A stretch of 51,521 nt of DNA. Origin: Verrucomicrobiota bacterium (GTDB lineage Bacteria; Verrucomicrobiota; Verrucomicrobiia; Chthoniobacterales; SZAS-18). Positions 14,043 through 22,387 of the stretch are shown here, in pieces. The notes below the pieces were generated by a model. The model saw nothing but the letters and a program-made list of their open reading frames with translations. It made no database searches and was not told the origin of the DNA. A program made the position numbers and the translations under genes. Location: the NCBI GenBank assembly GCA_018240025.1, contig JAFEGM010000038.1:1-51521 (forward strand), read 5' to 3'. The stretch's first letter is position 1, and every line of letters starts with the position of its first letter.

Positions 14043-17000
14043 TCAGTTGGTCGGGATGGCCGGCGTCGGGGCGGTCGCGATGACCTGCTCGATCTCGCGC
14101 GTCTGCGGGTGGAACTTGAGCAGGAAATAGCGGTAGCGCGCCCCGGCCACGACCGGCTGGGTGTCGAGCAGGAAGAGGTCGAGATAGCGCCGACCGTCCG
14201 CATCGACCGGGACGAAGCCGATGTGCGGATCGGTCAGCCGCGCGCCGGGCGCGTTGGCGTTGGGATTGAGCTGCCACTGGATCGAGGTGATCAGCGGCGA
14301 GCACTGCACAACGTCGCCCGAGACATTTGGAAAGATCTCGTTGGCCACCTGCTGGCGGTAGAGCGCGACCGGCAGGAGACCGTCGTTCGGCCCGCGGCGG
14401 AAGACCTGCTGGTTGAAATCGAGCCGCGTGCTGGCCGGCGAACTGCCGAGCGGATTGAGCGAGTACATCCCGTTCTCGCCCTGATAGTAGTCCTCCGTGC
14501 CGCCCGAGATTTCCTGCCGCGCGATGCGCACGCCGACCGGATGCTGATCCGAATTCCCCGGCCAAAGAATGCGTCCGTTCTCGCCCGGCCCCGGCAGCGG
14601 AAAGACCACCGCTTCGATCAGCGGATGGAACGCGGCCACCGGCGGCAGCGGCCGGGCCGGCCAGGGAATGCGGAGATCGACCGGCTCCTGCGGCAGCTTC
14701 CAGGTGAACTTCTGCACCGGCGAGCGCTTGCCCTTCCCGCCGCCGCCGAGCGCGGCCACGGTGAACTGATACTCGCGATTCGGCTGCACCGGCACCTCCA
14801 GCTCGAAGACCGGGCCGGTCTGGGGGAAGGGCGCGCTGCCGATCAGCGGCGTGAGATAGCGGAAGTAGATCTTGCTGATCGAGGCCACGCCGGCCTTGGC
14901 CCGCACCTTGAGCGACGAGCCCGGCGGCGGCGTGACCACGCTGAAAGCCGGCGCAGTGAGCGACAGCGGACTGCCCGAGGTGTCGGCCTTCGAGGTCGCA
15001 CCAAACTCGAAACGTTCCACCCCCGGCGCCGGGCAGAACCAGCGCAGGCGGACCGTCGGCGCCGCCGCGGTGCCGGCGGGTTCGGGCGTCTCCAGCCGCG
15101 GTACGGGCAGCGACAGGCCGCAGGAGACGGACTCGCCCGCCTTGACCAGTGGGCTCGGATTGCCATGTCGATCGAACACTTGGGCGAAGAGCTTGCGCGC
15201 CACGCAACTGCCCGAGGGCATGGCATCGGTGAAGCTGACCACCGCGCAGCCGTCCGGGCCGGGGGCGGTCGTCCCCTGCCCCACCAGCGTCAGTGCGCCC
15301 TGATCGAGCTGCCGGTAGATCTTGAATTCGCGCGCCTCGCCGCAGAGTCGCACGAAGGCCGTCATGGCGCCGCCCGTCGCCGGCTCGCCGGTGGCGCTGG
15401 CCGCCGCCAGCAGCGGCACGGTCACCTCGCCCACCTCCAGCAGACGCAGGCGCAGGCCGCGGTAGCTGCCCAGCGCGCCGAGCTCGAAGTTCAGCACCGG
15501 ATCGAAGAAATAGACGGCCGCCCCGCCGGCGGCGAGCGGGCGCACGGTGCCGGGAGCGAGGAATTTCCAGGCGCCGTCGGAAAGATCGAGTCGCTGCACG
15601 GCGCATTCAGTACCGACGCTCCAGCCGAGCCCGGTGGTCACGGCGCGCACTGCCGGATTGACCGGCGCGGCCCGTGGCGCATCGCCCGGATTGGCCGGCG
15701 GATAGAACGTCGGGAACGAGCTGCGGGCCACGGTTCCGAAAGCTGCGGTCTGCGCGATCAGCGTGGCCGCGAGCGGATCGGACGGATCGAGCGTGGCGTT
15801 GGAAATTTCCCCGGTCAGCCACTGCACCACCAACGCGGTGGCCGCGCCCGGGTGTTGCGCGAACTGCCGCAGCACCTCGCGGCTGATGGCGCCGGAGTTG
15901 TTGCCGACGCGGCAGAAGAAGAGCGTCGTGTCGCTGCTGGCGATGTTGGCGGGGAGGGTCAGCTCGAGTTCGACCGTCGGATCGCCCGGCGCGAACTCGT
16001 GACGCCCCAGCGCGCGCTCGGTCAGGCCCTGCACCGGATCGAAGTAGACGAGACGGAACTCGGCGTAGTCGGCGCGCAGGTCGCGGGAGGTCGCCCGCAG
16101 GCGGAAGACGCGTTCGTTGGCCGAGACCGATTCCGTCAGCGCCTCGAAGTCGCTCGGCTGAGCCAGCACCGCGGCGCGGGCGCGATTCACCTCCACCCAC
16201 GCCTCGGGCGCCGGCGGTCCGTCGTAGGTCCGCAGCGTGCCGAAGACCGGCGGCGCAAAGCCCGAGCGCAGCGCGGGGCCACCGGGCGCGCGGCGATAGA
16301 CCGCACGAATCGTGTAGACCACGGTCTTGGTCGCATCGGCCACCGGATCGAGTGCGTCGTCGAGAATCGCGAGCGGGCCCGGCGAGGTGTGCGTGACGAC
16401 GCGGATCGGTCCGATCGCCTCGAGATCGGCCTGGCCTTGCCGCGTCTGCAGCAGCGCGATGTCGCCCTCGAGCCGGAAGATCTCGTACTCGGTGGTCAGG
16501 TCCGCCGGCAGGCCGTTGCCGGCCGGGCGCAGCACATTGGGCGTCCACTCGAGTCGGAACTGCTGGCGGCCGACGTTCCCGGCGTAGGGATTGCCCGCGG
16601 GATCGACGAAGCTGAAGACGTTCTCCACCGCCAGACCCGATGGCACCGGCGGAGGAATGCGGCGCGCCGCCTCGGCCCGTCCGCCGGGCGAAGGCGCGCT
16701 GTCGCGGCCGAGCAGATCGCGCGTGGTGGCGAAATAGACGAACTCGTCGCCGTCCGCGAAGGGCGTGCCGTCGGGCTGACCGTCGCCGTTGGTGTCGCGG
16801 AAGCGGTCGTTGTCGTCGGCGTAGTAGTACGTGGTCGCATCTCCCCCGGCGCCGAAGTTCGCCGCCTCGGCCGCGGTGAAGAGTTTGCCGGTGAGAATCG
16901 CGCTCGTATTTGCCTGCCGCGTGGCGGGTTCCGACTGCAGCTCGGCCAGCGTCGCGGGGGGCGCCGCGTCCCAGCCGCGGGCGGTGGCCACGGCGAGAGG

Positions 17001-17879
17001 CACGCGGAAGACGTTGTGGCCGCGGGTCAGCAGGGCGCGCTGGCGCAGAGCGTCGGGCGTGGCCCAGCGGAGCTTGATGTTGAGGTCGCCCTTCGGATTC
17101 GCCTCCGGCACCTGCACCGGTGCGCCCGGCGGCGGAAGGATCTCGGGCTGGCCGGCCACGAGCGTGGCGCGACCGACCACGGCGATCGACGCGCCGGAGG
17201 CGACATCCCACTCGCGCACTTCGAGCGTGACGGTCGCCCCGACGGCCACGCCGAGCGGTCCGCCCCAGGCCAGTCCGTGGGCCATCGCGATGCTCGGATA
17301 GAGCGCCACCATCTGCCGCAGGGTCCCGGCGGTTTCGGCGTCGGTCAGCGCCCGCTGCATCAATCCGCCCAGACGCTGGGCCGGCGTGAGCGACGCCGTG
17401 GCAGCCAGCTGCGCCTGGAATTGCGCGCTCTGCACCGCCCGCACCGTGGCGGGATCGGTCGGCGCCTGGCCGAAGACGGGCTCGGGAAAGGAGAATTCGC
17501 CGGCATCGCGGCCGCGCAACCAGGCGTAAAGCTCGCGCAGCTGTCCGTCGCGCCGCGAGGCGAACTCGCCCAGGGCCGCCCCGCGGCCGAGCAGCGGCGC
17601 GAGCACGAGGGGGTCGGTCGTGCGCTGAACCACCCCGACCCGCGTGAAGTTGCCCGGCGCATTCGGCGCGGCCGGCTTGAGGAAGACCGCGTAGGTCTTG
17701 CCTTCGGTCAGCGCGCCGTTGCCGGCCGACCACGTGACGAAGCCCAGCGGCCGGCCTTGCGCATCGACCGCCGTGGTCGCGGCCGTGGAGAGGAGGTCGG
17801 GATACGGCGTCTGCGCGCCTGTCCGGAGCGTCAGGAGGCCGCAGCCCAGCAGAAGGATGGCAGAGAGCGAACGGAACAT
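14043..17879 (-). CDS. Large secreted beta-rich protein, fibronectin-III-like
   Basis: This 1278-residue protein has a signal peptide (about 1-23, LTLRTGAQ). It contains several blocks that look like fibronectin-III or Ig-like strands, for example RLEWTPNVLRPAGNG, TEYEIFRLEG and VVYTIRAVYRR. An Asp-rich loop DTNGDGQPDG lies at about 360. No catalytic motif and no anchoring signal were seen. It is the first gene of a pair with the FG-GAP protein 3 bp downstream. It is divergent from the ECF sigma gene at 18018, with 138 bp between, and may be controlled from there. Confidence 0.8.
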   Translation of the reverse strand: MFRSLSAILLLGCGLLTLRTGAQTPYPDLLSTAATTAVDAQGRPLGFVTWSAGNGALTEGKTYAVFLKPAAPNAPGNFTRVGVVQRTTDPLVLAPLLGRGAALGEFASRRDGQLRELYAWLRGRDAGEFSFPEPVFGQAPTDPATVRAVQSAQFQAQLAATASLTPAQRLGGLMQRALTDAETAGTLRQMVALYPSIAMAHGLAWGGPLGVAVGATVTLEVREWDVASGASIAVVGRATLVAGQPEILPPPGAPVQVPEANPKGDLNIKLRWATPDALRQRALLTRGHNVFRVPLAVATARGWDAAPPATLAELQSEPATRQANTSAILTGKLFTAAEAANFGAGGDATTYYYADDNDRFRDTNGDGQPDGTPFADGDEFVYFATTRDLLGRDSAPSPGGRAEAARRIPPPVPSGLAVENVFSFVDPAGNPYAGNVGRQQFRLEWTPNVLRPAGNGLPADLTTEYEIFRLEGDIALLQTRQGQADLEAIGPIRVVTHTSPGPLAILDDALDPVADATKTVVYTIRAVYRRAPGGPALRSGFAPPVFGTLRTYDGPPAPEAWVEVNRARAAVLAQPSDFEALTESVSANERVFRLRATSRDLRADYAEFRLVYFDPVQGLTERALGRHEFAPGDPTVELELTLPANIASSDTTLFFCRVGNNSGAISREVLRQFAQHPGAATALVVQWLTGEISNATLDPSDPLAATLIAQTAAFGTVARSSFPTFYPPANPGDAPRAAPVNPAVRAVTTGLGWSVGTECAVQRLDLSDGAWKFLAPGTVRPLAAGGAAVYFFDPVLNFELGALGSYRGLRLRLLEVGEVTVPLLAAASATGEPATGGAMTAFVRLCGEAREFKIYRQLDQGALTLVGQGTTAPGPDGCAVVSFTDAMPSGSCVARKLFAQVFDRHGNPSPLVKAGESVSCGLSLPVPRLETPEPAGTAAAPTVRLRWFCPAPGVERFEFGATSKADTSGSPLSLTAPAFSVVTPPPGSSLKVRAKAGVASISKIYFRYLTPLIGSAPFPQTGPVFELEVPVQPNREYQFTVAALGGGGKGKRSPVQKFTWKLPQEPVDLRIPWPARPLPPVAAFHPLIEAVVFPLPGPGENGRILWPGNSDQHPVGVRIARQEISGGTEDYYQGENGMYSLNPLGSSPASTRLDFNQQVFRRGPNDGLLPVALYRQQVANEIFPNVSGDVVQCSPLITSIQWQLNPNANAPGARLTDPHIGFVPVDADGRRYLDLFLLDTQPVVAGARYRYFLLKFHPQTREIEQVIATAPTPAIPTN

Positions 17880-18017
17880 CGGCGCCGGGTTCTCTCCGGA
17901 GCGGTCGCGGCCGATTGCAGAAAAAGTTCACCGCCTGCCGCCGCGCGTCGGTCTGTGACACGCATCGCCCGCGAATGGCCTCGCCCGTCGGGAACGAAGG
18001 ATGCTGCATCGGGGCGG

Positions 18018-18776
18018 ATGATCGCGCACCTCGCCTCCCCACCCGTCGCCGAGGGACCCCTCATTTTTGCCACCACCCGCTGGAGCGTGGTCCTGAAAGC
18101 AGGCGCCGCTCCCGACGGCCGCGGCGACGCGGCCCTCGATCAGCTCTGCCGCACGTACTGGCCACCGCTCTTCGCCTACGCGCGGCGCCGCGGACAGTCG
18201 CTGCACGACGCCCAGGACAGCGTGCAGGGCTTCCTGCTCGAGCTGACCCGCGACAACGCCTTCGCGCGGGCCGATCCGCAGCGCGGCCGCTTCCGCAGCT
18301 TCCTGCTGGGCGCCTTCCAGCGCTATCTAGCCGACCAATGGGAACGCGCCCGCACCCTCAAACGTGGCGGCGAGATCGAGTTTCTCACCTTCGATGCGGC
18401 CGAATTCGAGCGGGTGCACGGCCTCGACTGGTCCGAACCCGCCACGCCCGAGCGCGCCTTCGAGGAACGCTGGGCGCTGACGGTCGTGGAGGAAGCGCTC
18501 GGCTCGCTCGAACGCGAGGCTCAGGAGCGCGGTCGCGAGGCGGTCTTCCGCCGGCTGCGGCCGTTCCTGCTCGGTCAGGCCGATGCCTCCGACTACCCCG
18601 AAGCCGCCCGCGATCTCGGCCTGTCGGAATCGCTCCTCCCCACCATGCTGCACCGCCTGCGCCGCGAATTCGGCGTGCGCCTGCGCCGCGAAGTCGCGCA
18701 GACGCTGGACGATCCCACCGAGGTCGAGGCCGAGGTCCGCCACCTGCGCGAGGTGCTGGGCGCGGTCTGGGGGTGA
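18018..18776 (+). CDS. ECF sigma factor of the Ser/Thr-kinase-linked group
   Basis: This 252-residue protein has FATTRWSVVLKAG near the start, DAQDSVQGFLLELTRD and RGRFRSFLLGAFQRYLADQW in region 2, and a region-4-like segment near 200-230. This pattern marks the ECF factors of Planctomycetota and Verrucomicrobiota that neighbour Ser/Thr kinases. The kinase gene follows 160 bp downstream on the same strand, so phosphorylation control of the sigma factor is plausible. The start was set at the ATG giving a 15-residue leader before FATTRW. The very long open frame upstream is antisense to secreted-protein genes and is not part of it. Confidence 0.88.
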   Translation: MIAHLASPPVAEGPLIFATTRWSVVLKAGAAPDGRGDAALDQLCRTYWPPLFAYARRRGQSLHDAQDSVQGFLLELTRDNAFARADPQRGRFRSFLLGAFQRYLADQWERARTLKRGGEIEFLTFDAAEFERVHGLDWSEPATPERAFEERWALTVVEEALGSLEREAQERGREAVFRRLRPFLLGQADASDYPEAARDLGLSESLLPTMLHRLRREFGVRLRREVAQTLDDPTEVEAEVRHLREVLGAVWG

Positions 18777-18786
18777 GGCGGGGCCG

Positions 18787-18910
18787 GAGATACCAAATCT
18801 CCAGAGGTGGCCAAATTGACCAAAGGAGGTCGAATGGCGCGAAAATGCCCGGCCTCCAACCCACCACCTCCTTTTGGTTAATTTGGTAAAATCTATCCAT
18901 TTGGTATCTC
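18787..18910. repeat. 124-bp imperfect inverted repeat between sigma and kinase genes
   Basis: The termini GAGATACCAAAT (18787-18798) and ATTTGGTATCTC (18899-18910) are perfect inverted repeats. Internal segments CCAAATTGACCAAAGGAGGT (18811-18830) and ACCTCCTTTTGGTTAATTTG (from 18866) pair with one mismatch and one bulge. The whole could fold into a cruciform or one long RNA hairpin with arms of about 45 nt. It may be a small mobile (MITE-like) element or a regulatory RNA structure in the sigma-kinase transcript. Confidence 0.75.
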
Positions 18911-18936
18911 AGTAAGCGGCCCCCGCCCTCCTCCCG

Positions 18937-21900
18937 ATGTCCGCTCCCTCCACCAGCACCGGCCGGCGCCTCGCCCGGCACGAAGCCGCGGCCCTGCTCG
19001 ACGGCCTCGCTGCGGCCGATGGCGCGACCGCGGGCGACTGGCTCAGCCTCGAGCCGGACCCCGCGCGAACGGGACGCCACTTCGGGCGCTACGAGCTGCT
19101 CGACGAAATCTCGCGCGGCGGCATGGGCGTCGTCTACCGGGCTCGCCAGCAGGGTGCGGAGCGGATCGTGGCGCTGAAGGTCATCCTGCCGCACCACCTC
19201 GGCACGCCCGAGATGCTGGCGCGCTTCCGCGGCGAGGCGGAGGCGGCGGCCGCGCTCGACCACCCCCACATTCTCCCGATCCACGAGGTCGGCGAAGAGC
19301 AGGGTCAGCCGTTTTTCAGCATGAAGTTCGCCGAGGGGGATTCCCTCGCGCGCCACGCCCGGCCGCTCGCGCCGCGGGCCGCCGCCGAGTTGGTGGCCAA
19401 GGTCGCCCGGGCGGTGCACCACGCGCATCAGCGCGGCATCCTGCATCGCGACCTGAAGCCGGGGAATATCCTGCTCGACGCCGCCGGCGAGCCGTTCGTG
19501 GCCGACTTCGGCCTGGCCAAGTTCCTCGACCGCTCCAGCGACCTCACGCTCTCGCAGGCGATGCTGGGCACGCCCAACTACATCGCCCCCGAACAGGCGC
19601 GCGGCCCGGCCAGCGGACTGACCACGGCGGTCGATGTGTACGGGCTCGGCGCGGTGCTCTACGACCTACTTACGGGGCGTCCGCCCATCGTGGCCGCTTC
19701 GCTCCTGGAGACTGTGCGCGCCGTTCAAGACGACGCGCCGCCTGCGCCCACCACGCTCCGCCCCGACCTCCCGCGCGATCTCGAGATCGTCTGCCTCAAG
19801 TGCCTCGAGAAGGATCCGAGCGCCCGCTACGCCTCGGCCGAGGCCCTGGCGATCGACCTCGAACACTTCCTCGCCGGCCGACCCATCCAGGCACGCCGGC
19901 TCGGCGCCGCCGCGCAGGTCTGGCGCTGGTCCCGCCGCAATCCGGTCGCCGCGGGACTCGCCGCAGCGCTCGCCCTCGCCTTGGTCGCCGGCACCATCGT
20001 CTCGACCGTCGCGGCCATGCGCGTGGCCGCCGCGCGCGACCGAGCGGTGGCGGCCGAGCAGCGCTCGAACCAGCTCCTGCGCGGCTCCTACGTCGCCCAG
20101 GCCCGCGCCACTCGGCGCACTGGCGAGGCCGGGCAGCGTTTCGACAGTCTCGCGGTCCTGACCCGCGCCGCCGCGCTGCAGCCGGGGGCCGACCTGCGCG
20201 ACGAGGCGGCCGCGGTGCTGGCGCTGGCCGATGTGCAGCGCGAACGCCTGCTCCCCGCGGTGCGGCGGCGCGCGACCGCTCCCATCGCCTTCGATCCCGC
20301 CAGCGGTCGGATCGCCGTCGAGAGCGCGACTGCCGGTGTCATCGAGCTGCGCCCCGCCGAGGGCGACGGCGAACCGCTCCGCCTCAATCCCGCCGGCGGC
20401 CCTGCCGTGCAGTTCTTCACGCCGTTTGCCGGCGACGGCCGCTTTCTCGTCACACGCCATGTCGGCGGACTCGCGCGGGCCTGGGATGTCTCGGCGCGTC
20501 GCCTGGTGGCCGAATGGCCCGAGCGGCCGACCGGCGGCTTGAATGCGTTGTTCTCGTTCGATGCCGCCCTCTCGCCCGACGGCCACGAACTCGCTCTCGG
20601 CGGGCCGGGCGGCGGGCTGACCTTCCACGACCTCACGCGCGACGGCCTCGAAAGCGGCCGCTGGAATTCGCCCCTCGTGGTCGCCGCCGTCGCCTGGGCG
20701 CCCGACGCCTCGCGCCTGGCCGTGGCGGTGCGCGGCGATCAAATCGTGCGTCTCCTGGCTCGCCGCGGCGACGCGCCACCTGTGGAACTCCCGCATCCGG
20801 CCACCGTGGTGCATGGCACCTTTTCGCCCGATGGCGCCTGGCTGGCCGCAGGCTGCCGCGATTCCAACATCTACCTGTGGGAGACCGCCACCGGCCAGCT
20901 GCGGCAGGTCCTGCGCGGGCATCGCGACGGCATCAACTTCCTCCAGTTCCATCCGACCGCCCCCCTGCTCTTCTCGACTGCCCGCGACAAGACCGTCCGC
21001 GTTTGGAATCACCGCGCCGGCCTGCCGCTGGCCGTGCAGGCGGCCGAAGGCGCGGAGCCCAATCTGCGCTTCACCCGCGACGGTCGGCTCTTCTGCGGCA
21101 GCTTCGAGGTGCAGCCCCGGTTGCTGCGCGTGGCGGAGCGCCCGGTCTGGACCGCGCTGCGGCTGCCCGCGCCAGGCCAGGGGGAATCAGCCGGGCTCTT
21201 CTCCGCGCTGCAGTTCTCGCCGGACGGCACGCTGCTCGCCACGGCCAGTCGCGAACGCGTGCGGCTGCTGTCGTCCGTGGACGGCCGCGAGCTGGCCACC
21301 CTGCCCTTCGATCCCGGGCAGGAGAAATCCGTCGCCTTCGATCCGCGCGGCGACGCGCTCTACGTCTCGTCGCGCGCCAGCGGCACCACGCGCCGGCCGC
21401 TGCTGCGCGTCGGCTCCGACGTCCGTTTCGGCGAGCCGCAGAGCATCGCCACCGAGCCCGGCTTTCTCCTCTCCGCAGTCAGCGGCGACGGCCGCACGCT
21501 CGTGCTCACCTCGCGCAGCGCCGGGCAGATCCGCCTCTTGCGCCCCGACGATCCCGCGGCCGCCCCGCTCGTCCTGACACACCCGGAAGTCTGGCAGGCC
21601 GCGCTCAGCCCGGACGGTCGCTGGCTCCTGACCACCAGCACCGGCACGAGCGGCCAGCCCGAGACGCCACGCGTCTGGCAACTGCCCGAAGGAAAGCTCG
21701 TGCGCGAACTGCCCACCATCGGCCCGTCCGGCATGGGCGCATTCAGCCCCGACGGCCGCCGCCTCGCCGCCAACGGGGATCAATGGACCGGCCTGCTCGA
21801 AGTCGGCACCTGGCAGCCCGGCCCGCGCCTGCCCGAGCGCACGGAGAAGAGCGGCACGTTTCCCTGCTACTCGCCCGACGGGAAATGGCTCGTCATTCAC

Positions 21901-22107
21901 GTGATCGACCGCCTCCAGCTCCTCGACGCCACCACCGGCGCCCCGCTGGTCGCGCTCGAACCGCCCGTCCCCTTCGGCGGCCTGGCCCGCCTCGCCTTCG
22001 CCCCGTCCGGCGAGCGCCTCGCCGCCATGGGCCCCGACGGCGCCCTGCACGTCTGGGATCTGAAGCTCCTGCGCACCGAACTGCAGTCCCTCGGACTAGC
22101 TTGGTGA
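18937..22107 (+). CDS. Transmembrane Ser/Thr protein kinase with WD40 propeller
   Basis: This 1056-residue protein has a Hanks-type kinase domain at about 48-310: glycine loop GGMGVVYRA, Lys81 in VALKVI, HRDLKPGN (170-177), DFG (190-192) and the APE-like IAPEQARG. A single transmembrane helix lies at about 339-363. Residues 430-1050 form WD40-like repeats (for example FSPDGAWLAAGCRDSNIYLW, TARDKTVRVWNHR). All catalytic residues are present, so it should be active. It is paired with the ECF sigma gene upstream. The propeller, on the far side of the membrane, probably senses or scaffolds a partner. Confidence 0.93.
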   Translation: MSAPSTSTGRRLARHEAAALLDGLAAADGATAGDWLSLEPDPARTGRHFGRYELLDEISRGGMGVVYRARQQGAERIVALKVILPHHLGTPEMLARFRGEAEAAAALDHPHILPIHEVGEEQGQPFFSMKFAEGDSLARHARPLAPRAAAELVAKVARAVHHAHQRGILHRDLKPGNILLDAAGEPFVADFGLAKFLDRSSDLTLSQAMLGTPNYIAPEQARGPASGLTTAVDVYGLGAVLYDLLTGRPPIVAASLLETVRAVQDDAPPAPTTLRPDLPRDLEIVCLKCLEKDPSARYASAEALAIDLEHFLAGRPIQARRLGAAAQVWRWSRRNPVAAGLAAALALALVAGTIVSTVAAMRVAAARDRAVAAEQRSNQLLRGSYVAQARATRRTGEAGQRFDSLAVLTRAAALQPGADLRDEAAAVLALADVQRERLLPAVRRRATAPIAFDPASGRIAVESATAGVIELRPAEGDGEPLRLNPAGGPAVQFFTPFAGDGRFLVTRHVGGLARAWDVSARRLVAEWPERPTGGLNALFSFDAALSPDGHELALGGPGGGLTFHDLTRDGLESGRWNSPLVVAAVAWAPDASRLAVAVRGDQIVRLLARRGDAPPVELPHPATVVHGTFSPDGAWLAAGCRDSNIYLWETATGQLRQVLRGHRDGINFLQFHPTAPLLFSTARDKTVRVWNHRAGLPLAVQAAEGAEPNLRFTRDGRLFCGSFEVQPRLLRVAERPVWTALRLPAPGQGESAGLFSALQFSPDGTLLATASRERVRLLSSVDGRELATLPFDPGQEKSVAFDPRGDALYVSSRASGTTRRPLLRVGSDVRFGEPQSIATEPGFLLSAVSGDGRTLVLTSRSAGQIRLLRPDDPAAAPLVLTHPEVWQAALSPDGRWLLTTSTGTSGQPETPRVWQLPEGKLVRELPTIGPSGMGAFSPDGRRLAANGDQWTGLLEVGTWQPGPRLPERTEKSGTFPCYSPDGKWLVIHVIDRLQLLDATTGAPLVALEPPVPFGGLARLAFAPSGERLAAMGPDGALHVWDLKLLRTELQSLGLAW

Positions 22108-22187
22108 GGATCTACGTCATCCCTGTCGTCGTCCTCGCCCTCGACTCTCCCGTCTCTCCCGTTAGCGTTCCTCCCCTCCTCGACGGG

Positions 22188-22328
22188 CCGCACTCGGAGA
22201 GTGCGGACTACGCCTCCTCCGCTCCTCCGCTCCTCCGCTCCTCCTCGAAGCGACCACTGCGCAGCCAAACTTCCCCTCGTCCTCGTCCTCGTCGTCGTCC
22301 TCGTCCTCGAAGCGACCAAAGCGCAGCC
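22188..22328. repeat. Composite of palindrome, octamer array and hexamer array
   Basis: Three units lie back to back. First is the palindrome CCGCACTCGGAGAGTGCGG plus ACTACG (22188-22212). Next is CTCCTCCG three times (22214-22237). Last is a TCGTCC hexamer array (22277-22306) flanked by direct repeats CGAAGCGACCANNGCGCAG (22246-22264 and 22308-22326). The same units recur singly or together at 253-377, 29238-29329, 35006-35121, 35422-35470 and 51376-51423. It fills most of the 280-bp gap after the kinase gene. Confidence 0.85.
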
Positions 22329-22387
22329 ATTTTTTCCCGAAATCCCTCCTCGCGAATCCGGAGAGAACCCGCACGCCCGTCGTGCCC

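Noticed and set aside
12327..18017. A 6.4-kb open frame on the plus strand, running into the ECF sigma gene
   Set aside because: Its product is Arg/Ala/Gly-rich with no domain or signal; it is antisense to two secreted-protein genes. Only the last 252 codons (18018-18776) are real.
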